From contig JAKSDQ010000076.1 in assembly GCA_022360015.1 (NCBI GenBank), forward strand, positions 124,001-188,000: a stretch of 64,000 nt of DNA. Reading direction: 5' to 3'. The first letter of the stretch is position 1. Every line of letters begins with the position of its first letter. The notes beneath the pieces were generated by a model. The model was given only the letters and a program-made list of their open reading frames with translations, did no database searches and was not told the origin of the DNA. The stretch comes from Cytophagales bacterium. GTDB taxonomy: Bacteria > Bacteroidota > Bacteroidia > Cytophagales > Cyclobacteriaceae. Below are positions 56,011 to 63,877 of this stretch, in pieces. Made by a program: the position numbers and the translations under genes.

Positions 56011-56221
56011 TCGCTTACTTCCAGGGGAATATCTTCGAGGTTAAGTAAATTTCAGGCTTTTGTGGCAGAAGCATCGATCGTTAAGCCAATGGCTTTCTGC
56101 CGTTTTCCCTGACTTAAAAGCAACGGTTTTTTGAAAGTACGGGTTACAATTAAAACATCACAATTTTGAAAAGTTTTTAATTTTCATGGGAAGGGTTTGC
56201 ATCAGGATTCCGAAGCGGCCG

Positions 56222-57073
56222 TTAACTCTCTTTTGTTAAGATCGCCAGACTGGTCACATAAGAATTTAATTTTGTGATCCATGGCAGCTTTCCCAGAGGA
56301 ATAACTTTAATATTTTTGTGCTTGCCGATAATTTTTTCAGTCGCAAGGTATGGCCCCGGAATAACAGAATTGTTTTTCCATAACGGCCTGTTATGGGGAA
56401 AATAATCATGTAAAAGGATGATCCCATCCCGATCTAATACCTCAAGGGCCAGGGGTATTTCCCGGAAGACATTGGTGGCCTCATGCGAGCCGTCCAGGAA
56501 TACGAAATCAAATTTTTTGTTGCAACCTGATAGATAGTCGATAGAGTTGTCAACCACAAATTGAACTTTAGCGTCGATGCCCAGTTTTTGCATCATTTCC
56601 AATGGAGAATATTTACTTTTGAACTTTTCCCATCGTTTGCCGGATTGATTATTGACATCAACGATATCCACTGTCACAAAGCTATTCATGCCGTTTTTTT
56701 TCAATGCCAAACCGATCATGACAGTAGAACATCCGATATGGGTACCAATTTCCAAAACGTTTTTTGGCTTGAAGTGATTAACCAAATAGAAAATCACTCT
56801 TTGATCTCCCGGGTTTACACCGCCAGACATCTTAGGAAGGGCCCATTCCCTAAGCAGACTTAAATGCTCCCTCCAGTGCGCCGTGTTTCTCCTGGAAGAA
56901 AAAACCTCATTTAAATCCCGGGCTGTCAAAACCCTGAGATGGGATAAGTTGTAAGCCGGATGGGGCAACCGGTTTAAATCCACTTTTTTTATTAAAGTGG
57001 TAATTTCGCGTTCTACTGTAGGAGGGATTAGTTTCCTCAGGTTGATTTTAATAGATTTCTGCAGGCTGGTCAT
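56222..57073 (-). CDS. Class I SAM-dependent methyltransferase (O-methyltransferase 24 type)
   Basis: A 283-residue protein. The SAM motif VLEIGTHIGCSTVMIGLAL (about 115-133) is followed by FVTVDIVDVNN, FDFVFLDGSHEATNVFREIPLALEVLDRDGIILLHDYFP and a C-terminal GKLPWITKL. This pattern fits the cap/O-methyltransferase family that modifies small molecules or sugars. The acceptor is unknown. It is the only gene between the MATE exporter and the copper locus. Confidence 0.85.
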   Translation of the reverse strand: MTSLQKSIKINLRKLIPPTVEREITTLIKKVDLNRLPHPAYNLSHLRVLTARDLNEVFSSRRNTAHWREHLSLLREWALPKMSGGVNPGDQRVIFYLVNHFKPKNVLEIGTHIGCSTVMIGLALKKNGMNSFVTVDIVDVNNQSGKRWEKFKSKYSPLEMMQKLGIDAKVQFVVDNSIDYLSGCNKKFDFVFLDGSHEATNVFREIPLALEVLDRDGIILLHDYFPHNRPLWKNNSVIPGPYLATEKIIGKHKNIKVIPLGKLPWITKLNSYVTSLAILTKES

Positions 57074-57536
57074 AGGTATGAATTTTTACTTACAATTTAC
57101 GATGCTATTGTTAATTTAATGATACCGGTAAAGCATTAAATGGTTAAATATTTCGATTTTATCGAATCTCTAACCCGTAAGGGTTGAAACGCACGAAAAG
57201 CGCTTTCAACCTGCCTGTTAATCATGCCTTTTGTATGTCCTGATTCCCATGCCCTGAGATGAGTTTGAAGGCGAAGTGTTTTTTGTTAATGGTTAAAGCC
57301 CTGTAAGGTAAACCAATTGACCTTTTAATCATTGAAAAAATCTTTTCTGGCTCGAAGCGCCGGATTGATGATGGTGGGGTGTCAATACTATTCATTCAAA
57401 AAATAGCCAGTTACCTGCAGGATATTACCAATGTTGTCCAGGGGCGAAAAAGGTTTCGAAAAAACTATATAAAAGATCGTGGAAATTGTGTAACATATCC
57501 CATTCACATTTAAAGTAATTTTGACATGTAATTTAA
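57074..57536. other. Intergenic region upstream of the copper locus, with a hairpin
   Basis: These 463 bases carry no supportable gene. GGTTGAAA (57182-57189) and TTTCAACC (57204-57211) form an 8-bp stem with a GC-rich inner part (CGC...GCG). TAATTTTG at 57516-57523 fits the -7 consensus, but would leave only a few bases before ATG 57537 and no -33 box is seen. No CueR- or CsoR-type operator is recognised. Confidence 0.4.
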
Positions 57537-59795
57537 ATGAGTGGAATAATGGGAAAAGTTATAGATAAGCCAATTGACAGTGCCATTATCAAAGAAAACT
57601 ATGGCGTATCGGGTATGACTTGTGCCGCTTGTGCAGTTAGTTTGGCGTCTTATCTCAAACACCGGAAAGGTATCGAAGAGGTGAGCGTCAATTACCCAAA
57701 CCAATCAGTGACACTACATTTTGATCCGGTTGTTATTTCCCTGGACGAAGTGAAACAGGCGGCTCGTGAGATAGGATATGAAATTATTACTGGCCGGTCG
57801 GAAGAAAAACAGAAGGAAATGGAGGCAGCCGCGGACCGGCGGCTGCAAACATTGAAACTAAAAGTGATTTTTTCGGCAGTTTTTGCGCTTCCGGTATTTC
57901 TTATGGCCATGTTTTTTATGGGGCTGATACCTTATGAAAACTGGATTATGTTGGTATTGACAACTCCGGTGATTTTCTGGAGTGGTTCCGGGTTTTTTGT
58001 GAATGCCTGGAAAAAAGCCCTCCACTTTTCCACTAACATGGATACACTGGTAGCCTTAAGTACGGGTATGGCTTATTTGTTTAGCGTTTTCAATACAATT
58101 TATCCGGCCTTTTTAATGAACCATGGAATACCTCCCCATGTGTACTATGAATCAGCGGTTATCATTATTACACTGATTCTTTTAGGAAGGTACCTGGAGG
58201 AAAAAGCCAAAAGCAAGACATCTTCCGCGATCAAAAAACTGATGGGGCTGCAACCAAGGGAAGTCACAGCACTAAGAAACGGTGCGGAAGAAGTAATTTT
58301 ACAGGAAGAGGTGATCAAGGGAGATATACTTATTGTTAAACCCGGAGAAAGAATTCCTGTGGATGGGGTAGTCAAAAGAGGGGAGTCGTACATTGATGAA
58401 AGCATGATTACAGGGGAGGCCATACCTGTTATTAAAACAAAAGGTGATAAAGTATTTACCGGGACCATCAATCAGAAAGGAAGCCTGAGGGTTTTGGCAA
58501 AGAAGGTGGGGCAAGACACCTTACTTTCCCAGATCATCGGATTGGTACAGCAGGCACAGGCCAGCAAACCACCCATTCAAAAACTGGTCGATAAAATAGC
58601 CGGTATTTTTGTTCCGATAGTAATGCTGGTGGCCCTTGTGGCCTTTGCTGTCTGGTACTTTACCGGGCCAGAGCCGACTTTTACTTATGCTTTTCTGGTG
58701 TTAATCACAGTCCTGATCATAGCTTGTCCCTGTGCTTTGGGTCTGGCTACGCCTACTGCCCTTATGGTTGGCATTGGCAAAGGGGCTGAAAAAGGTATCC
58801 TGATCAAAGATGCCCGGACGCTTGAGGTTGCCTGCAAAACTGATGCAGTGGTGTTGGATAAAACCGGTACCATCACAGAGGGGCGCCCGGAGGTTACCGA
58901 TATGGTTTGGTTTGATGGAGGCGAATTGTATGGCAGCATATTGATGGCCATTGAGTCACAATCCGAACACCCTATTGCAGAGGCGATTGTCAGAAAACTA
59001 AAAGCCAATGGAACCAAACCGGCCCCGGTCGACATGTTCGAAAGCATTACCGGGCATGGTGCCCAATCAAAATATCAGGATCAGTGGTTTTACGCAGGAA
59101 ATGAGAAACTCATGACTGACAACGGCATTCATCCGGACAGCGATATCATCGTTAAAGCAGATGCCATGCGCCGTGAGGCAAAAACGGTTGTTTTCTTTGC
59201 TGATGAAAAAGAGATAAAGGCGCTGGTAGCGGTGGCTGACAGGGTTAAAGCGTCTTCGGTGAGGGCCATAGAAAGTCTGAAAGACCTGGGCATTGCGGTA
59301 CATATGCTTACAGGCGACAACCATGAAACTGCAGAAGCCATTGCAAAACAGGTACACATCGATCATTTCAGGGCCCATGTACTGCCGGCCGATAAGGGTA
59401 ATTTTGTGAAGGAGCTTCAGTCCCTGGGCCAGGTGGTGGCCATGGTAGGAGACGGGATCAACGACTCGCATGCCCTGGCCCAGGCTGATGTGGGGATTGC
59501 CATGGGTAGTGGTACGGACATAGCCATGGAAAGTGCCGGTATTACATTGATGCATTCTGATCTTCCACAAATCGCCCGGGCGATTCAACTTTCCAGGGCC
59601 ACCGTTGTAACGATCCGCCAAAACCTTTTCTGGGCATTTATTTACAATGTTATTGCTATTCCTATTGCTGCCGGGGTGCTGTATCCCGCTTTTGGTTTTC
59701 TCCTAAACCCAATGATTGCAGGTGCTGCCATGGCTGTGAGCTCTGTTTCGGTGGTGACCAACAGCCTGATACTGAAAAGAAAGCGGTTGGACTGA
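57537..59795 (+). CDS. copA: Copper-translocating P1B-type ATPase
   Basis: The 752-residue protein has one N-terminal heavy-metal-associated domain (about 18-85) with GMTCAACAV. Membrane helices follow, then the actuator motif ESMITGEAIPV (about 283-293), the copper-binding membrane motif CPCALGLATPTALMVG (about 394-409), phosphorylation site VLDKTGTITEG (about 440) and the hinge MVGDGINDSHALAQADVGIAMGSGTD (about 640-665). CPC and one HMA domain indicate Cu+ export by the P1B-1 class. ATG 57537 is used; a second ATG at 57549 is in frame. The small chaperone gene follows after 65 bases. Confidence 0.96.
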   Translation: MSGIMGKVIDKPIDSAIIKENYGVSGMTCAACAVSLASYLKHRKGIEEVSVNYPNQSVTLHFDPVVISLDEVKQAAREIGYEIITGRSEEKQKEMEAAADRRLQTLKLKVIFSAVFALPVFLMAMFFMGLIPYENWIMLVLTTPVIFWSGSGFFVNAWKKALHFSTNMDTLVALSTGMAYLFSVFNTIYPAFLMNHGIPPHVYYESAVIIITLILLGRYLEEKAKSKTSSAIKKLMGLQPREVTALRNGAEEVILQEEVIKGDILIVKPGERIPVDGVVKRGESYIDESMITGEAIPVIKTKGDKVFTGTINQKGSLRVLAKKVGQDTLLSQIIGLVQQAQASKPPIQKLVDKIAGIFVPIVMLVALVAFAVWYFTGPEPTFTYAFLVLITVLIIACPCALGLATPTALMVGIGKGAEKGILIKDARTLEVACKTDAVVLDKTGTITEGRPEVTDMVWFDGGELYGSILMAIESQSEHPIAEAIVRKLKANGTKPAPVDMFESITGHGAQSKYQDQWFYAGNEKLMTDNGIHPDSDIIVKADAMRREAKTVVFFADEKEIKALVAVADRVKASSVRAIESLKDLGIAVHMLTGDNHETAEAIAKQVHIDHFRAHVLPADKGNFVKELQSLGQVVAMVGDGINDSHALAQADVGIAMGSGTDIAMESAGITLMHSDLPQIARAIQLSRATVVTIRQNLFWAFIYNVIAIPIAAGVLYPAFGFLLNPMIAGAAMAVSSVSVVTNSLILKRKRLD

Positions 59796-59860
59796 GACCT
59801 TTTGTTGTTTCCGGTAAAAGATAGATTTGAAAACAATTTTTAACTAACAAAAGTACAATC

Positions 59861-60079
59861 ATGAAGAAAATGCAATTCAAAACAAATATCAACTGCAACG
59901 CCTGTATTAAATCGGTAACCCCATTTCTAAACGAACTGGATACCGTGGATACGTGGCAGGTTGATATCGATAACCCGGATAAAATCCTGACGGTTGAGTC
60001 CGGGGACAACAACCGAAATGAGGTGATGGATGCAGTCAACAAAGCGGGATTTGAAATAGAGCCGTTAGCGGACGATTAG
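59861..60079 (+). CDS. Heavy-metal-associated (copper chaperone-like) protein
   Basis: A 72-residue HMA-domain protein with the metal-binding motif NCNACIKSV (Cys12 and Cys15), though Met of the canonical GMTCxxC is replaced (KTNINCNAC). The ferredoxin-like fold is otherwise clear (WQVDIDNPDKILTVESG, VMDAVNKAGFEIEPL). It lies just after copA and probably delivers Cu+ to it. The pair forms a minimal copper-efflux operon with no regulator attached. Confidence 0.9.
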   Translation: MKKMQFKTNINCNACIKSVTPFLNELDTVDTWQVDIDNPDKILTVESGDNNRNEVMDAVNKAGFEIEPLADD

Positions 60080-60119
60080 GTTCGGGAGCGCTCACCACGC
60101 TTATAGCACAAGCTGACGT

Positions 60120-60274
60120 GGGGTTTACACAACATTTTGGATAAAATTCTTTGTGTCTCTTTGTGTCTTTGTGGCTCACCATTTTTCACCACGGAGGCAC
60201 CAAGACACAAAGAGACACAGCCGTTTTCGCTGATAAAATAAAAATACGGGCGCATTCTTGAGTTGTGTAACCCC
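60120..60274. repeat. Dispersed palindromic repeat, copy 3
   Basis: The outer ends GGGGTTTACACAAC (60120-60133) and GTTGTGTAACCCC (60262-60274) are inverted copies of each other, so the whole 155-bp unit folds back on itself. Inside them lie AAAATTCTTTGTGTCTC and the core arms TTTGTGTCTTTGTGG / CACCACGGAGGCACCAAGACA around the loop TCACCATTTTT. The motif TTTTCGCTGATAAAATAA to the right of the core corresponds to TTTTCGCCTGCAAAATAA in copy 4. Confidence 0.82.
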
Positions 60275-60351
60275 CGCGGTATCAACTTTGATTTTAGTTA
60301 CCTTTTTCGTAAACTGTCAAAAAGGATTTTTCACTCCCAAAGAATCGCACT

Positions 60352-60818
60352 ATGAGTATAAAGAAAAACATGAAAAGGCGGGCTTTTCTCAGTTCAACTG
60401 CCGCCGCTGCAGCCACCTTTTCTATAGTTCCACGACATGTTTTGGGCGGTGAGGGTCATGTAGCTCCCTCAGATAAAATCACAATTGCTAACATCGGTTG
60501 TGGCACCCAGGGTCTCCGTGAAATGCCTGGCTTATTGCAACACCCTGATTTGCAGGTGGTGGCGGTATGTGATCCCGTAAAGGTGTCTACCGATTACCTG
60601 GACTGGTCTGCTCATGGTATCCGCAATGGCATCCGCAATACCCTGGGGGCTCCTGAATGGGGTAGGGGATACCGGGAGGCCGTGATATCGGACAAGAGTA
60701 TGTTGAAAAATACTATGGCAAAAATAAACCTTCCGGGACTTACAAAGGGTGTACTGCCTACGAGGATTACCGGGAGTTACTTGAAAATGAAAGGGATCTA
60801 AACCTCGTATTAACCCTA
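60352..60818 (+). pseudogene. Truncated, frameshifted Gfo/Idh/MocA oxidoreductase remnant with Tat signal
   Basis: The first part reads a Tat signal (KRRAFLSSTAAAAATFSIVPRHVLGG) and NAD-binding fold (ITIANIGCGTQGLREMPGLL; VVAVCDP) much like the intact gene at 12152. Near 60663 a single-base loss shifts the frame. In the other frame the family sequence resumes as GIPGGRDIGQEYVEKYYGKN and TYKGCTAYEDYRELL. It then breaks off at about 60815 after DLN, where the intact family continues AVLVMTP. Around two thirds of the gene is missing. The copy is therefore dead, through frameshift and deletion. Confidence 0.8.
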
Positions 60819-60830
60819 AAAAATGCAGCG

Positions 60831-60950
60831 ATGAGCGTTATGTCAAATAATAATTCAAGAAGAAAATTTTTTAAAAAAACAGCCATGTTGAGTGCGGCCG
60901 GACTGGCAACAGCGGTAGGGATGTCATCAAAAAGGGCAGGGATTTGTTGA
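60831..60950 (+). pseudogene. Second truncated Tat-signal gene start
   Basis: Immediately after the break in the previous remnant a new start (ATG 60831 or 60840) reads SNNNSRRKFFKKTAMLSAAGLATAVG, a complete twin-arginine signal. It stops after 39 codons (TGA 60948) with no family domain behind it. It looks like the beginning of another exported oxidoreductase-type gene whose body has been deleted. Confidence 0.6.
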
Positions 60951-61041
60951 AAAAGTACCTGGCATAATCCTGAACCAAGTCTCAGTACAGGCGGAAATGA
61001 GAGCGTGATTATACCAAACTGAACGGCCTTAAATGTAAAGA

Positions 61042-61623
61042 ATGGGAGAAAAAGACTATCTGAAGGAAATATTCAAACCTCAGAACTTTTCAGATGAAGA
61101 GTTAACATTAGTATTAGAACAGTTTAACAAACATGAGTTTTCCAAAAATGAATACCTGATACGGGAAGGTAAAACGGCTAATTACTATTTTTTTGTCGAA
61201 AGTGGTTACATCCGCTCCTATGCTGTTGACCCGGAGGGAAATGATATCACTACAAAATTTTTCGGTAAAAACGACATTGTCATCGACTGGCATTCCTTTT
61301 TTTTGAAACAACCTTGCAAAGAAGCAATCCAGGCCATGACAGATTGTGTGGTATGGAAAGTTTTTTTTGATGATTTTATGAAATTGTTTCATATAGAATC
61401 ATTCAGGGAGGTGGGCAGGACGCGGCTTGTAAACAACTATTTTGAGTTAAAACGGCATACGGTTTCGATGATAACCGATCAGGCCAAAGACCGCTATCTG
61501 AGTTTGTTGGAACAAAAACCCGCCATTGTTCAAAATGTACCATTGAAACATATAGCCACTTATCTCGGGGTTACTGATACATCGCTGAGCAGAATAAGAA
61601 AAAATATATTAGATAACAGGTGA
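61042..61623 (+). CDS. Crp/Fnr-family transcriptional regulator
   Basis: A 193-residue protein with a cyclic-nucleotide-binding-type beta barrel (about 25-120; FSKNEYLIREGKTANYYFFVESGYIRSYAVDPEGNDITTKFF) and a C-terminal winged helix (about 150-193; QNVPLKHIATYLGVTDTSLSRIRKNIL). No iron-sulfur cysteine cluster is present, so it is not an oxygen-sensing FNR; this is the Bacteroidota Crp-like type with unknown ligand. It heads a compact four-gene cluster (membrane protein 6 bases downstream). Confidence 0.92.
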   Translation: MGEKDYLKEIFKPQNFSDEELTLVLEQFNKHEFSKNEYLIREGKTANYYFFVESGYIRSYAVDPEGNDITTKFFGKNDIVIDWHSFFLKQPCKEAIQAMTDCVVWKVFFDDFMKLFHIESFREVGRTRLVNNYFELKRHTVSMITDQAKDRYLSLLEQKPAIVQNVPLKHIATYLGVTDTSLSRIRKNILDNR

Positions 61624-61629
61624 AAAAAG

Positions 61630-62343
61630 ATGAATATATTTATAAATGAGGTACCATTATGGGTTTCGATACTGTTTTTAATGGTTATACCCATTCCCGT
61701 TTTTTTAATAGCCAGCCTTGGCAGAAAAGGTGCGACAGACGATAGGCGTCCTGTTGTATTTTATGGGATACTGGCCTTCTACCTGTTGTATCTGTCTTAT
61801 GTCACGATCGCCTGCCTCAACGGGGCCTTTGAAAAAGTCAGTTTGCCGCCACGTATCATGGTGTTAACGGCTGTTCCTTTGCTGGCTTTTCTGGTGGTTA
61901 TCGTATTTAATTGGCCCTTTTACAGGAAGGTTTTAAGCCGGATCGCATTAGCTGATCTGGTCAGGATCCATATATTCAGGTTGATAGGTAGCTTTTTCCT
62001 GATATTGGCCTTTTATGAAACCCTACCGCCGGCATTTGCAGTGATTGCGGGCTTTGGTGATGTCCTGACGGCCCTAACCAGCCTTTTCGTTGCTGCCGCT
62101 ATCCATCAAAAAAAATCCTATGCTGTACCGCTGACATTTGCTTGGAATACATTTGGGCTCCTGGATATCCTTGCAACAGCTACTATGGCATTTTTTCTCA
62201 CAAAAATATCCATTGAGACCGGTGCCCGGGGTGTAGATACCCTGGCAGCATTTCCTTTTTGCTATATTCCTGCCTTTGCCCCGGCCACCATCATTTTTCT
62301 GCACCTTTCCGTTTACCGTAAGCTGATTCAGGCAAAAAAGTAA
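61630..62343 (+). CDS. Integral membrane protein of unknown function
   Basis: A 237-residue protein with six to seven hydrophobic helices (about 8-28, 45-63, 76-97, 115-135, 140-156, 165-187 and 207-227). No motif from a known enzyme or transporter is recognised. The short spacing to the regulator (6 bases) suggests co-transcription and a shared response. Function unknown. Confidence 0.75.
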   Translation: MNIFINEVPLWVSILFLMVIPIPVFLIASLGRKGATDDRRPVVFYGILAFYLLYLSYVTIACLNGAFEKVSLPPRIMVLTAVPLLAFLVVIVFNWPFYRKVLSRIALADLVRIHIFRLIGSFFLILAFYETLPPAFAVIAGFGDVLTALTSLFVAAAIHQKKSYAVPLTFAWNTFGLLDILATATMAFFLTKISIETGARGVDTLAAFPFCYIPAFAPATIIFLHLSVYRKLIQAKK

Positions 62344-62454
62344 TGGTCCGGTAAGTTTTATATGCCAGCCCTGTTTCTTGTCATATGGCAAGATTTTTTC
62401 AATTTCTTCGCCTGACCTTTGTCATATATTTTTCAACAATTAGATTTTATACAA

Positions 62455-62802
62455 ATGACAGATTCAAGAAACTTTATGATGATTTTCAGGTTTGAGCCTG
62501 ATTTTGAGTACCAACCCACACAAGAAGAACGCGATACCCAACATCGGCAATGGGGTAAGTTTATCGGCGATATAGCCATTCAGGAAAAGTTGGTCAGTAC
62601 CCATCGACTGGGTTTTGAAGGCCGGCAAATTGCCCCTGACCAGGCTGTTACCACTGGTATTCATCTTTCCGGGGGATTGACAATTGGCGGCAATATGATT
62701 GTACGGGCTAAATCCCTTGATGAAGCCGTTGAAATGGCAAAAGCCTGTCCCATACTTTCTGTTGGCGGAAGGGTAGAAGTCAGGGATATCAATCAGGAGT
62801 AA
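62455..62802 (+). CDS. YCII-related domain protein
   Basis: The 115-residue protein begins MTDSRNFMMIFRFEPDFEYQPTQEE and has the YciI/YCII-related pattern: a dimeric alpha-beta barrel with QHRQWGKFIGDIAIQEKLVS, GFEGRQIAP, GGNMIVRAKSLDEAVEMAKACPILSVGGRVEVR. Such proteins are small cytosolic enzymes or regulators, often near Crp/Fnr or sigma factor genes. ATG 62455 is preferred over an upstream TTG at 62419 that would add 12 residues. It precedes the SRPBCC gene by 5 bases. Confidence 0.87.
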   Translation: MTDSRNFMMIFRFEPDFEYQPTQEERDTQHRQWGKFIGDIAIQEKLVSTHRLGFEGRQIAPDQAVTTGIHLSGGLTIGGNMIVRAKSLDEAVEMAKACPILSVGGRVEVRDINQE

Positions 62803-62807
62803 TTAAA

Positions 62808-63365
62808 ATGAAAGTAAAAATTAAAATTAAAATGAAAATGGTTTTAATGATAATTGGGGGGCTGCTGTTGGTGGTTATGGGGTTTGGGTTGTTCAGGGCA
62901 AGTCAGTTAAGAACAATTCAGATTACAAAAAGTGTTATTGTCAATGGGAGCAGGCAAGAGGTTTTTGATATGGTAAAGTACCTGAGAAACTTTCCGCAGT
63001 GGTCGCCATTTTTGGCTGCTGATCCTACTCAAAAATACCAAATTAAAGGAAATGATGGGCATGTAGGGGCCCGGTATCACTGGGAGGGTAATAAAGGGAA
63101 AGACCTGGGCTATCAGGAAATTGTAGAAATCGAGGCGTTGGATTTCATCGGGATGAAGTGTGATATCCAAAAACCTTTCAAAGCTGCGCCGACGTTTGAA
63201 TACTCGTTTTCTGAAGCCGGAGGGGGAATTAAAGTTACGCAGGACTTCAAACTGGAATCCGGATTGGTGGATGCTTTCTTTATGTGGGTATTTGGGGCCA
63301 AAAAGGAAATGGAGGCGACGAATGAAAAAGGGTTAAAACTACTGAAAGCAGCGGTTGAGGGCTGA
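62808..63365 (+). CDS. SRPBCC-family (polyketide cyclase/START-like) membrane-anchored protein
   Basis: The 185-residue protein has an N-terminal transmembrane anchor after a very repetitive start (MKVKIKIKMKMVLMIIGGLLL). The SRPBCC ligand-binding fold follows (about 35-180; VNGSRQEVFDMVKYLRNFPQWSPF; GARYHWEGNKGKDLGYQEIVEIEALDFI; FMWVFGAKKEMEATNEKGLKLLKAAV). It is the last member of the Crp-led cluster and its stop lies 8 bases before repeat copy 4. Ligand unknown. Confidence 0.87.
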   Translation: MKVKIKIKMKMVLMIIGGLLLVVMGFGLFRASQLRTIQITKSVIVNGSRQEVFDMVKYLRNFPQWSPFLAADPTQKYQIKGNDGHVGARYHWEGNKGKDLGYQEIVEIEALDFIGMKCDIQKPFKAAPTFEYSFSEAGGGIKVTQDFKLESGLVDAFFMWVFGAKKEMEATNEKGLKLLKAAVEG

Positions 63366-63373
63366 TTAATAGT

Positions 63374-63509
63374 GGCTGTTGCACAACGTTTTCGCCAAAA
63401 TTCTTTGTGTCTTCGTGGTTAACCATTTTTCACCACAAAGACACAAAGAGACACGGAGGTTTTCGCCTGCAAAATAAAGCCATAGTCTCAAGTTCTGCAC
63501 ATCCACAGC
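63374..63509. repeat. Dispersed palindromic repeat, copy 4
   Basis: GGCTGTTGCACAACG on the left and GTTCTGCACATCCACAGC on the right are imperfectly complementary outer ends. Between them lie CGCCAAAATTCTTTGTGTC, the arms CTTTGTGTCTTCGTGGTTAA and CACCACAAAGACACAAAGAG, and TTTTCGCCTGCAAAATAA. The left part is the reverse complement of the region right of copy 2 with few differences. A SusD remnant begins 11 bases beyond the right end. Confidence 0.82.
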
Positions 63510-63520
63510 AAGCAAGATAA

Positions 63521-63685
63521 ATTCGATTCGAATTTCATGAGGCCAGGGGATGGTCAGACATGTATCCGGAACGGCAGTTTTTCTACGATTTTCCGGAAGG
63601 CCCAAGAAAGGAAGCCACATTTTATACGGAAATACCACAACGGAGAGTCGTTGAAGGACAGATTGTTGAAAGTGAAGGGCTTTGA
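63521..63685 (+). pseudogene. Internal SusD-like fragment
   Basis: The frame reads EARGWSDMYPERQFFYDFPE followed by GPRKEATFYTEIPQRRVV. An FPEGPRKEATF-type segment is a recurring feature of SusD/RagB proteins just after their central region. No start codon is present and a TGA stops the frame at 63683. The fragment begins at the edge of repeat copy 4, suggesting that a susD-like gene was mostly deleted. Confidence 0.5.
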
Positions 63686-63877
63686 AATTCAGACTGTAAT
63701 GACGAAAAAACAATCGATATGACCGTCAGCATACTGGATTTGAATCAAAAAGAAGTCTTTTCTAAAACCTATAAAAGTGTTAACTTGGAAGGAGGCAGAA
63801 CAGTGAAAGCACTTCAGCCTTTCCGCCCGGATCACCTCGGTCAGGGATATTATTATATTGTTTATGAGATTAAATAG
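63686..63877 (+). pseudogene. C-terminal coding fragment, family unrecognised
   Basis: In the same frame as the SusD-like fragment, after its stop, the sequence continues as protein-like: MTVSILDLNQKEVFSKTYKS, then YYYIVYEIK to TAG 63875. This has the look of the last beta-sandwich strands of a glycoside-hydrolase-2-type or Ig-like domain, but it is too short to assign. Its stop overlaps the start of the next gene by 14 bases, a spacing typical of operons. Confidence 0.4.

Noticed and set aside
59067-59621. 184-codon minus-strand frame opposite copA
   Set aside because: It is a shadow of the strongly supported copA coding strand with no family signature of its own.
62806-62840. AT-rich tandem AAAATTAAAATTAAAATG at the start of the SRPBCC gene
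   Set aside because: It encodes the Lys/Ile-rich N-terminus (KVKIKIKMKM) and could be a slippage-prone tract, but only a few units exist and nothing shows variation.
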